From Sphingomonas sp. LY29 (lineage in GTDB: Bacteria; Pseudomonadota; Alphaproteobacteria; Sphingomonadales; Sphingomonadaceae), in NCBI RefSeq assembly GCF_035593985.1, contig NZ_CP141587.1:558001-622000 (forward strand): a stretch of 64,000 bases of DNA. The letters run 5' to 3'. Positions 1 to 8,744 of the stretch are shown here, piece by piece. A program made the position numbers and the translations under genes. Each line of letters begins with the position of its first letter. Within the stretch, counting starts at the first letter, position 1. The notes beneath the pieces were generated by a model that worked only from the letters and a program-made list of their open reading frames with translations, did no database searches and had not been told where the DNA came from.

Positions 1-2
1 AG

Positions 3-623
3 ATGCAGCTTCTTCGCGGCCGTGTCGTCAGCCCCTTCTTCGAGGGGGTCGACGAATTGGGTCTTCGTGACCCTGGTGTGCCCAACCTGTCACGCTTGAA
101 CGAGCGACTTGTCGAGCGGACTGGTTGGCGCTGCGTGTCGGTCGCGGGTCTCGTCCCCGATGAAGCGTTCTTCGCCATGCTCGCCGCACGGCTGTTCCCG
201 ATCGGCAACTTCATTCGAAGCAGGACGCAGATGGACTATCTGAAAGAGCCCGACTGCTTCCACGACATTTTCGGTCACGTGCCCATGCTCGCGGACCCGC
301 GGATGGCGTCGGCGATGCGGTCGGTCGGCGAGTTTGGCCTGGAGGCAATCGCTTCCGGTGAAGGTCAGGTGGTCGCGCGTCTCTACTGGCACACCGTTGA
401 ATTCGGCCTGTGCAAGGAAGACGGCGAGCTTCGCATCCTCGGTGCTGGTCTTGCGTCAAGTTTCGGAGAGGCGCGCGCAAGTCTCGAGGATCCCTCCATC
501 GATCGTCGACGCTTCACCTTCGAGGCGGCGACGGCTTCGCCATATCGCCATGATGCGATGCAGCCGCTTTACTTCGTATCCGACAATTTTGAGGCAGCCA
601 TCGCCGCTTTGCATCGACGCTGA
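3..623 (+). CDS. phhA: Phenylalanine 4-monooxygenase, 5' end cut by window
   Basis: Aromatic amino acid hydroxylase that converts phenylalanine to tyrosine with a pterin cofactor and non-haem iron. The visible 206 residues contain the catalytic block QMDYLKEPDCFHDIFGH, with the two iron-ligand histidines at about H87 and H92, and YWHTVEFGL carrying the ligand glutamate at about E133. Bacterial enzymes of this family run about 260-300 residues, and the reading frame is open to the window edge, so the ATG at 3 is probably internal and the N-terminus lies upstream. The C-terminal end at LYFVSDNF followed by a short tail is normal for the family. No partner genes are visible. Confidence 0.93.
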   Translation: MQLLRGRVVSPFFEGVDELGLRDPGVPNLSRLNERLVERTGWRCVSVAGLVPDEAFFAMLAARLFPIGNFIRSRTQMDYLKEPDCFHDIFGHVPMLADPRMASAMRSVGEFGLEAIASGEGQVVARLYWHTVEFGLCKEDGELRILGAGLASSFGEARASLEDPSIDRRRFTFEAATASPYRHDAMQPLYFVSDNFEAAIAALHRR

Positions 624-693
624 TTTGGCTCGCAGCCCGCGGCGCTACAGCTAGACCGGCGCAGCTCGCATCCCACTTTACTCTATTTCGGGG

Positions 694-716
694 AAAAGCG
701 GACTGTCAGCTTACGG
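694..716. repeat. Dispersed palindromic repeat, type B (AGCGGACTGTCAGCTT)
   Basis: First of a set of short imperfect palindromes built on a GCGGAC/GTCCGC-like core. Type B copies read roughly (G)TTAGCGGAC-nGTCTGCTT. This copy lies between the hydroxylase and the hemerythrin gene. Confidence 0.55.
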
Positions 717-790
717 TCATGCAAAATCTACCATGCGACTAAAGATTTGAGCTTCGCGGCGGCCCCTCCCGTTAAGACCGCCATCGGATC

Positions 791-815
791 GGAACGACAC
801 TGATTGCGCACGGTT
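791..815 (+). promoter_or_regulatory. Candidate EcfG (general stress) promoter
   Basis: GGAAC at 791-795, a 16-base spacer, then GGTT at 812-815, about 30 bases before the hemerythrin start. The alphaproteobacterial EcfG consensus is GGAAC-N16/17-CGTT, so this deviates by one base in the -10. A GGTT -10 also appears upstream of the hybrid kinase and of the Mn-catalase in this window. Confidence 0.5.
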
Positions 816-844
816 TCTCACCTATCACGCAAGGGAGTTTCATC

Positions 845-1486
845 ATGGTCACCACTTCCACACCCAAAAGCACGAGCCGCAGCCGCACGGCACCTGCAGC
901 CGGCAGATCAGCGCAGACATCTCGCTCAGGCTCCGATAATTCCAGCGGATCGACTGGCGCATTCATCGGCGCAGCGGTGGCAGGGGCGGCTATCGCCGTT
1001 GCTGCCAACCTTAGCCGAAAACTAGCCGTACAGGGCATGAGTGCCCGCAAAGGTAGTTGGGCTGAAAGCCTAGCCGCGGAGCATAAGATGGTTCTCGCAC
1101 TGTTCGATAAGGCACTCGCGACCAACGAGACCGACAAGAAGAAGCGCGCGCTACTGCTGATGCAAATCGGCCATGCGCTCGACAAGCATGCCTATGCGGA
1201 GGAGCATGTCGTCTATCCCGCGCTTCGCGAAGCGAACAGCCAGTCGGACGCCGAGCAACTCGAGACCGAGCATGGCGAAGTGAAGACATTTCTCTACCGC
1301 CTGCACAATACGGAGGTCACATCGCCCGACTGGATCTCGATCATGCGAGATTTCCGCAATTCGGTTGCGGCGCATGCCCGGCTGGAGGAGGACGTCATCT
1401 TCCCGCGCCTCCGCTCGGAAATAGACGACGAGCTCGACGAGAAGATCACGTCGGACGTCAACAAGGCTGGCTTCATGATGGCCTGA
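845..1486 (+). CDS. Hemerythrin HHE-domain protein
   Basis: 213 residues. The N-terminal 40 residues are Ser/Thr/Ala rich and low complexity, followed by an Ala/Gly-rich hydrophobic stretch (about 38-58, GAFIGAAVAGAAIAVAAN) that could be a membrane or amphipathic segment. Residues about 70-205 form a helical HHE cation-binding domain with the expected pattern of ligands: AEHKM, DKHAYAEEHVVYPAL, TEHGEV and HARLEEDVIFPRL. Such domains bind a di-iron site and serve in O2, NO or redox stress handling. The start has a clear GGGAG ribosome site seven to eight bases upstream. A candidate EcfG promoter precedes it, which fits a stress role. The exact substrate is not evident. Confidence 0.85.
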   Translation: MVTTSTPKSTSRSRTAPAAGRSAQTSRSGSDNSSGSTGAFIGAAVAGAAIAVAANLSRKLAVQGMSARKGSWAESLAAEHKMVLALFDKALATNETDKKKRALLLMQIGHALDKHAYAEEHVVYPALREANSQSDAEQLETEHGEVKTFLYRLHNTEVTSPDWISIMRDFRNSVAAHARLEEDVIFPRLRSEIDDELDEKITSDVNKAGFMMA

Positions 1487-1499
1487 CGGGAGGCCGCTG

Positions 1500-1952
1500 G
1501 TGCCAAGACTCAAGTTGTTCAAGGTGACCAGCGGCTTCCACGACCGTTACGTCGCTGCCACCAGCCGATCAGCTGCGCTCAAGGCGTGGGGCGCTCGAAC
1601 AGACCTGTTCGCGATGGGCGCGGCTGAGCAGGCCGACGACGACGCGATCCTGGCCGAAGCCTCCAAATCCCCCGGGACAGTTCTCCAGAAGCGGCGGACG
1701 AAGGGTTCCGAACTCGAAAGGCGCGCTGTGCCGCGGAGAGCCAAAGACGATCGCGTCAAGCGCAAGCGTGCCCTCGCCACTTCCGAACGCAAGCTAGCCG
1801 CCGCCGAAGCAGCGCGCGACGCCGACTTGGCCAAGCGGGACGCAGCGATCAATCGGCTGGCGCGAAGCCGCGAGGTGGCCGAGACAAAGCACGAAGCCGC
1901 GATAAAAAGACTTCGGGAGGACCTAGCAGCGGCGCAGGTCCGCCACGGGTAA
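1500..1952 (+). CDS. Conserved hypothetical with charged coiled-coil tail
   Basis: 150 residues starting at GTG 1500, with GGGAGG just upstream and only 13 bases after the hemerythrin stop, so probably co-transcribed with it. The first 50 residues (KLFKVTSGFHDRYVAA..ALKAWGARTDLFA) are a compact segment I remember from other sphingomonad hypothetical proteins. From about residue 60 the protein is Lys/Arg/Glu/Ala rich and helical (RKLAAAEAARDADLAKRDAA), predicted coiled coil. No catalytic motif is visible; function unknown. Confidence 0.7.
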   Translation: MPRLKLFKVTSGFHDRYVAATSRSAALKAWGARTDLFAMGAAEQADDDAILAEASKSPGTVLQKRRTKGSELERRAVPRRAKDDRVKRKRALATSERKLAAAEAARDADLAKRDAAINRLARSREVAETKHEAAIKRLREDLAAAQVRHG

Positions 1953-2176
1953 CGAACTCCTCGAGTGATCGCCCGCCTTTGTCTAAACTGGCCAACGACT
2001 GGCCTCCCACTGCACAACGGCTTCACCCTGCGCTGATGCGATGATGGTCGGCGGCAGCATCGGAGCAATCGCCGTGGGGGATGAACCTGATCCAGTTTAT
2101 TGATTACCATTTCACGAAAAAGTATTCCTTTTTGCACTTTTGCGTCTTCGGAGGTGAGTCACAGGGGAGATCAACG

Positions 2177-2347
2177 ATGATCCGTACTGGACAGTATGCC
2201 GATTACTACCGGATGCGCGCCGCGCAGGAGCGCAAGCAAGCTTCCCGGGCTCGTAGCAACATTGACCGAGCGGTCTGCCTTAAGCTGGCCGAACAATACG
2301 ATCTGATGGCAGCGCGGCCGACAATTCAGGACACTGAGCAAATCTAG
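2177..2347 (+). CDS. Small conserved-type hypothetical, 56 aa
   Basis: The start is set at ATG 2177 because CAGGGGAGAT lies just upstream. An in-frame ATG at 2081 would add 32 residues that do not look coding. The protein (YADYYRMRAAQERKQASRAR...LKLAEQYDLMAARP) is a short soluble helical hairpin, similar in pattern to the many sphingomonad small proteins with a YYRxRAxxE opening and an LAExY centre. No function is known to me. Confidence 0.6.
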   Translation: MIRTGQYADYYRMRAAQERKQASRARSNIDRAVCLKLAEQYDLMAARPTIQDTEQI

Positions 2348-2535
2348 TTCGCCCCAAAGGATCTCTAATTTCTCGCGCCCTCATTGCGCAACCGTTTGTG
2401 CGGGTCCTTGCTCTTCGCCGCTGCCGGATGGCATGGCTCGCGCGCTTCCGTAATAACCCTTAAGTTGATCACCCAAATTCCCGGCGACTTCGTCCCAGCC
2501 TAATCCTCCACCGTTCATCAGACGAGAGGAAGACG

Positions 2536-3018
2536 ATGTTTCGCGAGGCAACCACGCAGGCAGAGCAATTCGACAGGGACGAAGGCGTCTGGCCGGTTCT
2601 TAATCGGATTTCGACAAAATCTCCGCCGACGCCGAGCGTCGTCCATGATGCCGGTCCGTTTCGGCCGGCGCCGGCAGCGCCTGACATTCCCGTTACGGTC
2701 GGTGCGCTTTTGTTTGCGAGTTATCTCGGGCTCATCGCTGCGCTCGCCATCGCCACGGCCGGTCCGGGTCAGTCAGCATTTGCATTGGTGATTGCCGGCC
2801 TGTTCGTCGTCGCGTTCTTCACGGTCCCGCGGCTGATCCTGTCGCAGGAGCCGGACCAAAGTGAGCGCGTTTCGATGGAGCGATTCATGGCGACAGGATT
2901 GGAAACCTATACCGGGCACTGCTCCGGAGGGTCGGCGCTCGTTCAGATACTTATTGTACCCGTTCTGCTTACCATTGGAATTCTGGCAATTGCGATCGTA
3001 ATCGCTTTATCGATCTAG
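2536..3018 (+). CDS. Membrane protein, unknown
   Basis: 160 residues with GAGAGGAAG ahead of ATG 2536. About 50 soluble N-terminal residues are followed by two closely spaced hydrophobic helices (about 54-78 and 82-100) and, after a polar segment containing TGLETYTGHCSGG, a strongly hydrophobic C-terminal helix (about 136-160). It is not recognised. It converges on fixJ, whose stop is 8 bases away, so it is not part of that operon. Confidence 0.6.
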   Translation: MFREATTQAEQFDRDEGVWPVLNRISTKSPPTPSVVHDAGPFRPAPAAPDIPVTVGALLFASYLGLIAALAIATAGPGQSAFALVIAGLFVVAFFTVPRLILSQEPDQSERVSMERFMATGLETYTGHCSGGSALVQILIVPVLLTIGILAIAIVIALSI

Positions 3019-3025
3019 AGCGAGG

Positions 3026-3652
3026 CTAGAGGCTCGCCTCCCCCGCCGCGAGCGCTAGCCTCACAAGTTCCGACAGGCTCTTCACCTGCATCTTACTCAT
3101 CACATTTGCGCGGTAGACTTCGACCGTCCGAGCGCTGATTCCGAGATCAAAGGCAATGATCTTGTTGGGTTTCCCGTCGACCAGCGCGTCGAGCACCTCG
3201 CGCTCGCGTCCAGACAGCGCATCAATCCGACACTGGATTCCCCGCCGCTCCTCCTGCGCATCAACCGAAGCAGTCCTCTTGGCGAGCGCCGCATCAATGG
3301 CCGAAAGGATGATGTCGTCGGCGAACGGCTTTTCGATGAAGTCCGACACCCCCGACTTCATCGCCTGAATTGCCATCGGCACATCGGCATGACCGGTGAT
3401 AACGATCACGGGGTCCGGAATTTTTCGTCGGTTAAGTTCATCGACCAATTCGACCCCCGTCATCTCGGGCATGCGAACGTCGGTCACAATGCAGCCCGGG
3501 GCGGGGAGGCCTCCATCGCCTAGCGTGGCGAGGAAGGTGGTCGCACTTTCAAAATCGCGCACTGCATGACCAGCGCACTCGATCAGGAACTTGAGCGAGT
3601 GGCGCGCGGCTTCATCGTCATCAATAACGTATACAACCGGCCCCTCAGTCAT
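3026..3652 (-). CDS. fixJ: FixJ-type response regulator
   Basis: 208 residues. Residues 1-125 are a receiver domain with acidic residues D11-D13, phospho-acceptor D58 ([12 protein letters not shown]), T/S switch in VITGHAD and the invariant lysine in EKPF. Residues about 140-208 are a LuxR-type helix-turn-helix ([19 protein letters not shown]...[17 protein letters not shown]). The length and the linker match FixJ. Its start overlaps the fixL stop by 4 bases, so the two are translated together as a two-component pair. Likely targets are the divergent oxidase operon and perhaps other oxygen-regulated genes. Confidence 0.93.
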   Translation of the reverse strand: MTEGPVVYVIDDDEAARHSLKFLIECAGHAVRDFESATTFLATLGDGGLPAPGCIVTDVRMPEMTGVELVDELNRRKIPDPVIVITGHADVPMAIQAMKSGVSDFIEKPFADDIILSAIDAALAKRTASVDAQEERRGIQCRIDALSGREREVLDALVDGKPNKIIAFDLGISARTVEVYRANVMSKMQVKSLSELVRLALAAGEASL

Positions 3653-5139
3653 GCGGCCGCATCCTTTTCGGTTGGCAGGGAAAATTCAAAGAGCGCACCT
3701 CCACCATCGCGATTGCGGGCGCGGAGATGTCCTCCATGCGCTTCGATGATCGTGCGGGAGATCGACAAGCCCACACCCATGCCCGACGACTTAGTCGTGA
3801 AGAAAGGCTGGAACAGGCGCTCCAGCGCGACCTCGTCGATCCCGCCGCCGGTGTCGCCGACCGCTGTCAGCGCTCGTCCATCGTCATCGCGTCGCACCGT
3901 AAGATCGAGTGCCTTCACGCCGCCGCCCTCCATCGAATCCATCGCATTGCGGATAAGGTTTAGTACCACCTGCTGAATCTGGACCTTATCGACGACGACA
4001 CGATCCACGGAAGGATCGAATTGCATCGAGACGCGAATGCCATGCTGCTTTGCACCAACCAACGCGAGCGCGCTCGCTTCCTCGATAAGTTTGGACAAGC
4101 TTTCGGATCGGCGCTCGGTCTCGCCTCTCGATACGAATTCACGGAGCCGCCGGATGATCTCACCGGCACGCAACGCCTCGGCCGATGCGCGCTCGACGGC
4201 ATCACTGATCTTGTCCAGCGGGACATCGATACGCTTGAGCAGCAAAACGCTACCCTTCAGATAGTTGGCAATCGCCGACAGCGGCTGATTTATTTCGTGC
4301 GCCAGCGCCGAGGCCATTTCGCCGAGCGCGGTCAATCGAGAGACATGCACCAGCTCGGTCTGCAGCTCCTGCATTCGTGCCTCAGTCTGTTGCCTTTCCG
4401 TAAGATCGCGAATGAAACCGGTAAAGTAGCGATGCTCATCGATACGCATTTCGCCGACCGCCAGCTCCATCGGAAAGGTAGATCCGTCGCGCCGCTCACC
4501 GACCACGACCCGGCCGAGCCCAATGATGCGCCGCTCACCGGTGTCGTAATAGCGCTTCAAGTAACTGTCGTGGGCCTCGCGATGCGGCGACGGCATCAGC
4601 ATGCTGACATTACGCCCAAAAACGTCGGACGCGCCGTACCCGAACAATCGCTCGGCGGTTTGACTGAAGTCCCTGATCAGCCCGGCATCGTCGATGACGA
4701 CCATGGCGTCGGGCACCGTCTCCAGGATTGATCGCAGATGCGCTTCCCGGCGCATTAGGTCATAATTTACGCGTAGCGCCTCGCCACGTGCGCGCTGAAA
4801 CCATTCACCGCCTACGGACACCGCGACTGACACGAGGACGAACGCTCCGGCGGCGACATAACTACTCACGGTCAATGCGCCGCCCTGCGCGTCGCAGAAT
4901 AGGCCTAGCCCTGCCCCTAACAGCCCGATGACCAGCCCCGGGACAAACCCCGCAAACGCCGCCGCGATCACAACGGCTGGAACGAACAGCAGGAACGTTG
5001 CCTCCCGGCCAAGCACTGGATCGAAACTGAGCCTGAGCGCAGCCCCGCCTGCGAGTGCTATCGCCGAAAGGGCAAGCGCACGACCTTTGGTCGCATGAAC
5101 GAGCTGGAATGGCGACAGAGACATTGGCAGACTGCTCAT
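3649..5139 (-). CDS. fixL: FixL-type haem-PAS oxygen-sensor histidine kinase
   Basis: 496 residues. Four hydrophobic segments occupy about residues 20-112, then a PAS domain (about 133-245), a HisKA domain with phospho-acceptor H281 ([13 protein letters not shown]) and a HATPase domain ([35 protein letters not shown]). The PAS carries the FixL haem signature: H190 in EAHDSYL, matching the proximal haem ligand H200 of the Bradyrhizobium protein, and R210 in RRIIGLGR, matching the distal arginine R220. It should therefore bind haem and be inhibited by O2. It sits back to back with the alternative oxidase operon, with 142 bases between the two starts. Confidence 0.93.
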   Translation of the reverse strand: MSSLPMSLSPFQLVHATKGRALALSAIALAGGAALRLSFDPVLGREATFLLFVPAVVIAAAFAGFVPGLVIGLLGAGLGLFCDAQGGALTVSSYVAAGAFVLVSVAVSVGGEWFQRARGEALRVNYDLMRREAHLRSILETVPDAMVVIDDAGLIRDFSQTAERLFGYGASDVFGRNVSMLMPSPHREAHDSYLKRYYDTGERRIIGLGRVVVGERRDGSTFPMELAVGEMRIDEHRYFTGFIRDLTERQQTEARMQELQTELVHVSRLTALGEMASALAHEINQPLSAIANYLKGSVLLLKRIDVPLDKISDAVERASAEALRAGEIIRRLREFVSRGETERRSESLSKLIEEASALALVGAKQHGIRVSMQFDPSVDRVVVDKVQIQQVVLNLIRNAMDSMEGGGVKALDLTVRRDDDGRALTAVGDTGGGIDEVALERLFQPFFTTKSSGMGVGLSISRTIIEAHGGHLRARNRDGGGALFEFSLPTEKDAAA

Positions 5140-5176
5140 GCGGACTGCATAGCGCGCAGCGCCCCGCCCCGCGACC

Positions 5177-5192
5177 TACGTAATCCTACCTA
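5177..5192. promoter_or_regulatory. Possible FixJ-binding site
   Basis: TACGTAATCCTACCTA in the fixL-aox intergenic region resembles, from memory, the rhizobial FixJ site around TAAGTAATTTCCC. It lies about 90 bases before the oxidase start. No TTGAT-N4-ATCAA (Fnr/FixK) box was found between the genes. Confidence 0.3.
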
Positions 5193-5281
5193 GGGGGATG
5201 ATCGGAATGGGTCGGATCCGTGCGCCCCGCTAATCGATCCCGGCCCGGCACGTCTCGGGGGATCCAAGGGAGTTTTTCACG

Positions 5282-5974
5282 ATGTCCGCACCGTTCGTCG
5301 ATCTTAGTGTCCATCATGCGCCGCGCGGCCTTTCCGATCGCATCGCCATTGGCTTCACGAAAGTATTACGGTGGACCGCCGATACCTTCTTTGCCGAGCG
5401 CTACGGCCATCGTGCAGTCGTTCTGGAAACCGTCGCGGCGGTTCCAGGCATGGTTGGCGCAACGATCAACCATCTCGCCTGCCTGCGGCGCATGTGCGAC
5501 GATAAGGGCTGGATCAAGACGCTCATGGATGAGGCCGAGAACGAACGGATGCACCTCATGACCTTCATCGAGGTGTCGAAGCCTACGATGTTTGAACGCG
5601 CCGTCATCATCGGCGTGCAATGGGTGTTCTACCTATTCTTTTTCGCGCTTTACCTGGTCAGCTCGAAGACCGCGCACCGCGTCGTCGGTTATTTCGAAGA
5701 GGAAGCGGTCATCAGCTATACCCACTACCTCGCCGAAATCGACGAAGGCCGGTCGCCCAATGTGCCCGCCCCCGCCATCGCCAAGCAATACTGGGGACTG
5801 GCCGATGACGCCACGCTGCGGGATGTGGTGTTGGTCGTGCGTGCTGACGAGGCTCATCACCGCGACGTCAACCACAGCTTCGCGAACGAACTTGCCGGCC
5901 TTCCCGACCGCGGCGTGATCGCGCCCTGTCCGCCGCACCAGGAATTGCAACCGGTGTGGAAGCAGGTTGCCTAA
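5282..5974 (+). CDS. aox: Alternative oxidase (cyanide-insensitive ubiquinol oxidase)
   Basis: 230 residues; a di-iron membrane-surface quinol oxidase that reduces O2 to water without proton pumping. All signature motifs are present: E49 in LET, NERMHL with E88 and H91, the EEEA block at 139-142, and [11 protein letters not shown] with E190 and H193. A hydrophobic hairpin at about 107-127 separates the second and third motifs. The start has AAGGGAG ten bases upstream. It leads a three-gene operon with a truncated haemoglobin and a DUF1971 protein. Alternative oxidases are uncommon in bacteria but known in sphingomonads. The placement beside FixLJ suggests oxygen control, which is inference. 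Confidence 0.94.
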   Translation: MSAPFVDLSVHHAPRGLSDRIAIGFTKVLRWTADTFFAERYGHRAVVLETVAAVPGMVGATINHLACLRRMCDDKGWIKTLMDEAENERMHLMTFIEVSKPTMFERAVIIGVQWVFYLFFFALYLVSSKTAHRVVGYFEEEAVISYTHYLAEIDEGRSPNVPAPAIAKQYWGLADDATLRDVVLVVRADEAHHRDVNHSFANELAGLPDRGVIAPCPPHQELQPVWKQVA

Positions 5975-6390
5975 TGGTGACGGGGGGCAGCGTACTATAC
6001 GCGATGATCGACGAAAGGTCGCTTCAGCAATTGATCGAGCGATTTTACGCGCGCGTGCGTGCCGACGATCTTATCGGGTCGCTGTTCAATGACGCCGTTG
6101 CCGACTGGTCCGAACACTTGCATAAACTGCAGGCATTCTGGTCGAGCGTGATGTTGACGAGCGGTCGCTATAAGGGCCGCCCCTTGCCAGCTCACGTTCA
6201 GCACGCCGATCGCATTTCCGGCGCGTCGTTCGATCGCTGGCTATCTCTGTGGCGTCAGACCACAGCGGAGCTGTTCGAGCCGGCGGCTGCCGCAGCACTT
6301 CAAGAGAAAGCGGAGCGCATCGCGGAAAGTCTCCAGTTAGGCATTCGTTTTGCGCGCGGCGGGAGCCTGCAATCCAGTGCGGTGTCATGA
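5974..6390 (+). CDS. Group III truncated haemoglobin
   Basis: 138 residues from ATG 5974, which overlaps the oxidase stop (TAATG). An internal ATG at 6004 is an alternative giving a more typical N-terminus. The family pattern is clear: LIERFYARVRADDLIGSLFN, DWSEHLHKLQAFWSSVMLTSGRYKG and a proximal-histidine region LPAHVQHADRIS. Group III proteins bind O2 and NO and are linked to NO handling. Coupled translation with the oxidase suggests joint expression under low oxygen or nitrosative stress. Confidence 0.88.
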   Translation: MVTGGSVLYAMIDERSLQQLIERFYARVRADDLIGSLFNDAVADWSEHLHKLQAFWSSVMLTSGRYKGRPLPAHVQHADRISGASFDRWLSLWRQTTAELFEPAAAAALQEKAERIAESLQLGIRFARGGSLQSSAVS

Positions 6391-6689
6391 CGGTGCTCAA
6401 ACCCGCGCAGCGGATACCCCGCGGCTTGACGCACTACAAATCCACACCGCTGTTTACTGCCCAAACTACGCCGATGGCCCTACAAGGTGATCACAGCACG
6501 AAATCGGGGGTTTGGGGAGCGATCCAAGTCCGCAAGGGAAGACTACGCTACTTAGTAACCGATGTTCGCCGCGAGAACACGACCGTTGTGCTCACCCCAG
6601 AAAAGCCCGCCGGCGTCATTGAGCCAACAATCCTACATCGCGTGGAGGTGATGGGAGACGTAGAATTCGAAGTGGAATTCTGGAGATAA
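6387..6689 (+). CDS. DUF1971 cupin-like protein
   Basis: 100 residues starting at ATG 6387, overlapping the haemoglobin stop by 4 bases. The sequence follows the DUF1971/TehB-like pattern: PRGLTHYKSTPLFTAQT, DHSTKSGVWGAIQV, GRLRYLVTD, EPTILHRVE and FEVEFWR. Members are small beta-barrel proteins often found next to truncated haemoglobins or NnrS in NO-response loci, but their chemistry is unsettled. A longer frame open from 6249 overlaps the haemoglobin and is not coding. Confidence 0.85.
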   Translation: MTVLKPAQRIPRGLTHYKSTPLFTAQTTPMALQGDHSTKSGVWGAIQVRKGRLRYLVTDVRRENTTVVLTPEKPAGVIEPTILHRVEVMGDVEFEVEFWR

Positions 6690-6819
6690 AAGTTGCAGAA
6701 TGTGGGGGATAGCAGACCCCTGTTCTTGGAGTATGCTGCGACCACAGCAGGGTTTGCCGAGCCTGCGATTTCCTGACAGCCCCCGACCATTGCTACCATT
6801 AGCCGCTTGTCACCATCTT

Positions 6820-7236
6820 CTAAGTGGGATCTTCATCTAGAGTGGCGACGCCCATCAGCGGATGCATGACGAACGTCCAACCGTCGCCGCCAACAATCAT
6901 TAGACGCAGCGATTGGCGATCTGCGGTGCCGAGTAGCGCCGCCGCTCCTGAAGAGGCAGGCAACGTTACCGTTTTGCCATCCTGATGAATGCCGGTCGCC
7001 CAGCCAGAACGACCGTCGCGGATCTCCGTGGCAAGTCGCTCAAGCGCCGTCTCAAGTGCAAGTCGCGCGCGGGGACCTCTCACCCAGGCGTGGCCCCCTG
7101 AGAGCAAATCCGACGTTTGGACAACGCCTTGGCTCGAAACCGGGCTTGGCGCTTCAGTCAGACGACGAGGTTTCTCGTTCGTTGGATTGAGAGGACGTAC
7201 GCCCTCCATACTCATCAACCGGGCAAATTCGTCCAT
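6820..7236 (-). CDS. Conserved hypothetical, copy 1 of a duplicated gene
   Basis: 138 residues with AAGGGACGG before ATG 7236. The first 10 residues (MDEFARLMSMEGVRPL) and the last 85 (ETALERLATEIRDGR...LLGTADRQSLRLMIVGG..WTFVMHPLMGV) are almost identical to the gene at 50131-50547. Only the Pro/Ser-rich linker at about 18-48 differs. The similarity continues into the 5' flank (about 7237-7290), including a GGAAC (rc) 17 bases from CGCT, so the promoter was copied too. It has no signal peptide or recognised domain. Function unknown. Confidence 0.7.
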   Translation of the reverse strand: MDEFARLMSMEGVRPLNPTNEKPRRLTEAPSPVSSQGVVQTSDLLSGGHAWVRGPRARLALETALERLATEIRDGRSGWATGIHQDGKTVTLPASSGAAALLGTADRQSLRLMIVGGDGWTFVMHPLMGVATLDEDPT

Positions 7237-7615
7237 GTCCGTCCCTTCATCGCTTTCCCCGGAGCGCCCGAAATGGGCTGATGGTTCCTCGAAAATGCTG
7301 CGGCATGATTATTGGTTTTTCGAACAGAATTCAAAACGCGAGGCGCTGATCCAACGTCACTACCCGACCGTCTCACTGGCCTTGCTGTCAGCTTTGTGAC
7401 GACCCACAACCCGATGTCTATCATCGCTTCACAATCGCCCGTAAGCAGCCGTGGACTCATGTGAGTTATAGTGCTGCAAGTGGCGTGAAATAGATCGTCT
7501 ACTTTCGCGCAGTCTTAAAGGTGCCTTCATTTTCTTTCACTGCGCTTAGGTCAATGACTTTTGCGCAGTTGAGAGCGATTGGGATTGCCGCCGTTACGTC
7601 CAACGGCGCCTGCAG
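7237..7615. other. Intergenic region without a supported gene
   Basis: The first 55 bases are the duplicated 5' flank of the gene to the left. The rest is relatively AT-rich (TTATTGGTTTTTCGAACAG) with only short frames that show no coding pattern. I see nothing functional beyond the hairpin that follows. Confidence 0.5.
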
Positions 7616-7645
7616 TAGCAGGGTACTCAGGCGAGCACCCTGCTA
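7616..7645 (-). terminator. Hairpin terminator for the UrcA gene
   Basis: TAGCAGGGT (7616-7624) and ACCCTGCTA (7637-7645) form a perfect 9-bp stem with a 12-base loop, six bases past the stop of the leftward UrcA gene. No strong T-run follows. Confidence 0.55.
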
Positions 7646-7651
7646 TAGAGG

Positions 7652-8053
7652 TCATTTGAAACTAATCGTGATCGCTGCTGCAGCCAAAGAAGACGTGCCT
7701 GTTAAGGCGATCTCCCTGGCGCGCTGAACAGCAGTCTTAATTTGCGGACGCGCGCCTCGCCAAGCACCCCTTGAGCAAGCCATGCTTTCGTAGCTCGCCG
7801 GACTCACTCCTTCGTGCAGACGATCACATATCCGACGGACTGCAAACCCGACGCGCCGAAAGAGGATTTTCTCGTCTGGCTTGAAGGCCAGATTGAGATC
7901 CCGGTAACTGACACGCTCCGTCATTTCATCGAGGCGCTGCCCAGTTACCGTTGCGGAGCGGTCTTGCGCCACCCCCATGGTAGGCGAGACAACAAGAAAG
8001 AGGGGCAGCGCTGCAATCCCTACAATTCCGCGCGCGAAGAGATGTTTCTTCAT
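7652..8053 (-). CDS. UrcA family protein
   Basis: 133 residues from ATG 8053, chosen because AAGGGAGAA lies upstream and a Sec signal peptide follows directly (KKHLFARGIVGIAALPLFLV...GVAQ, cleavage near residue 29). The mature part carries the UrcA pattern: VSYRDLNLAF near the start, FAVRRICD and the conserved second cysteine in YESMACSRGAW, then a helical tail. UrcA proteins are periplasmic and of unknown role, and are numerous in sphingomonads. A hairpin directly follows the stop. Confidence 0.8.
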   Translation of the reverse strand: MKKHLFARGIVGIAALPLFLVVSPTMGVAQDRSATVTGQRLDEMTERVSYRDLNLAFKPDEKILFRRVGFAVRRICDRLHEGVSPASYESMACSRGAWRGARPQIKTAVQRAREIALTGTSSLAAAAITISFK

Positions 8054-8239
8054 CTCAATTCTCCCTTTGCATGCGCCAAGATGGCGCAACAACGACAGTG
8101 AACGCACAATCTCGGAGGCGCATTCATTTTTCGTTTAGCTAGACAGCATTTTCGATGACTGAAACAAATGTCGTTGAAAGGGGCCTCAACGTCGCCCACT
8201 TGCTTTGCAGATAGAGACAAATGGTCGAGCCCGACATTT

Positions 8240-8562
8240 CGCGAACTTGTGCCCGGCGCAAGTCGTTGCAGCGGCGCGCCGTCGATATCGGTGACCTGCT
8301 TGATGGCCTGGCCGACCTGATCTGCCCCTCTCTCAGCCCGACTATCTCAATCATCATCAAGCTGACCCAACAACTCTCGTCAGCACGGGGCGATTCAACC
8401 GACCCGAACTGGCCCTCCTCAATCTCGTGATCAACGCGCGCAATGCCATGCCATCGGGGGAAAAGCTTGTCGTGACTGTCACTCAGAATGACGTGTGTGA
8501 GCGAAACGACCTTGGACTGAAAAAACCAAAACATGTCAGAATCACTTGGCAGAGATCCGTGA
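8240..8562 (+). pseudogene. Hybrid histidine kinase remnant, frameshifted
   Basis: The frame from 8221 reads CARRKSLQRRAVDIGDLLDG...LSPTISIIIKL, matching ARRQPLQPAPVNMARLVLG...VGPTIDVRVEIV of the intact kinase at 37932-39908. Near 8395 the match shifts frame and continues as LALLNLVINARNAMPSGEKL, matching MALVNLAVNARDAMPEGGKL, to about 8550. Only the end of the dimerisation domain and the N-box of the ATPase domain remain. No start, phospho-acceptor histidine or receiver is left. It abuts a scrap of a zinc-ribbon gene. Confidence 0.8.
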
Positions 8563-8638
8563 GCGCCTAAAATGCTCGAGGTGCGGCGCGAAGGAGGCGC
8601 GGACGACCCTGCTCAACCCGCCGGCGCGACGATGAGTT
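8549..8638 (+). pseudogene. 3' scrap of a zinc-ribbon gene
   Basis: LAEIRERLKCSRCGAKEAR followed by TTLLNPPA is nearly identical to the C-terminus of the protein at 17943-18167 (LADIRERLKCSRCGAKEAR). The coding strand differs by scattered mostly synonymous changes, so this is an old paralogous or relocated fragment. It begins where the kinase remnant stops matching, so a recombination junction lies near 8550. Confidence 0.7.
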
Positions 8639-8744
8639 CACGGTGGCGGAGATCGGAAAGAAGTCGGCCGACCTCACGCTGCGCCTTCAACTCAGAGTTA
8701 TAAAAGCAGAAGCGTGGCTCGCCGTTTAGCTATACAACCCTTCA

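Noticed and set aside
5140..5281. Fnr/FixK box between fixL and aox
   Set aside because: No TTGAT-N4-ATCAA match was found; only a weak FixJ-like sequence.
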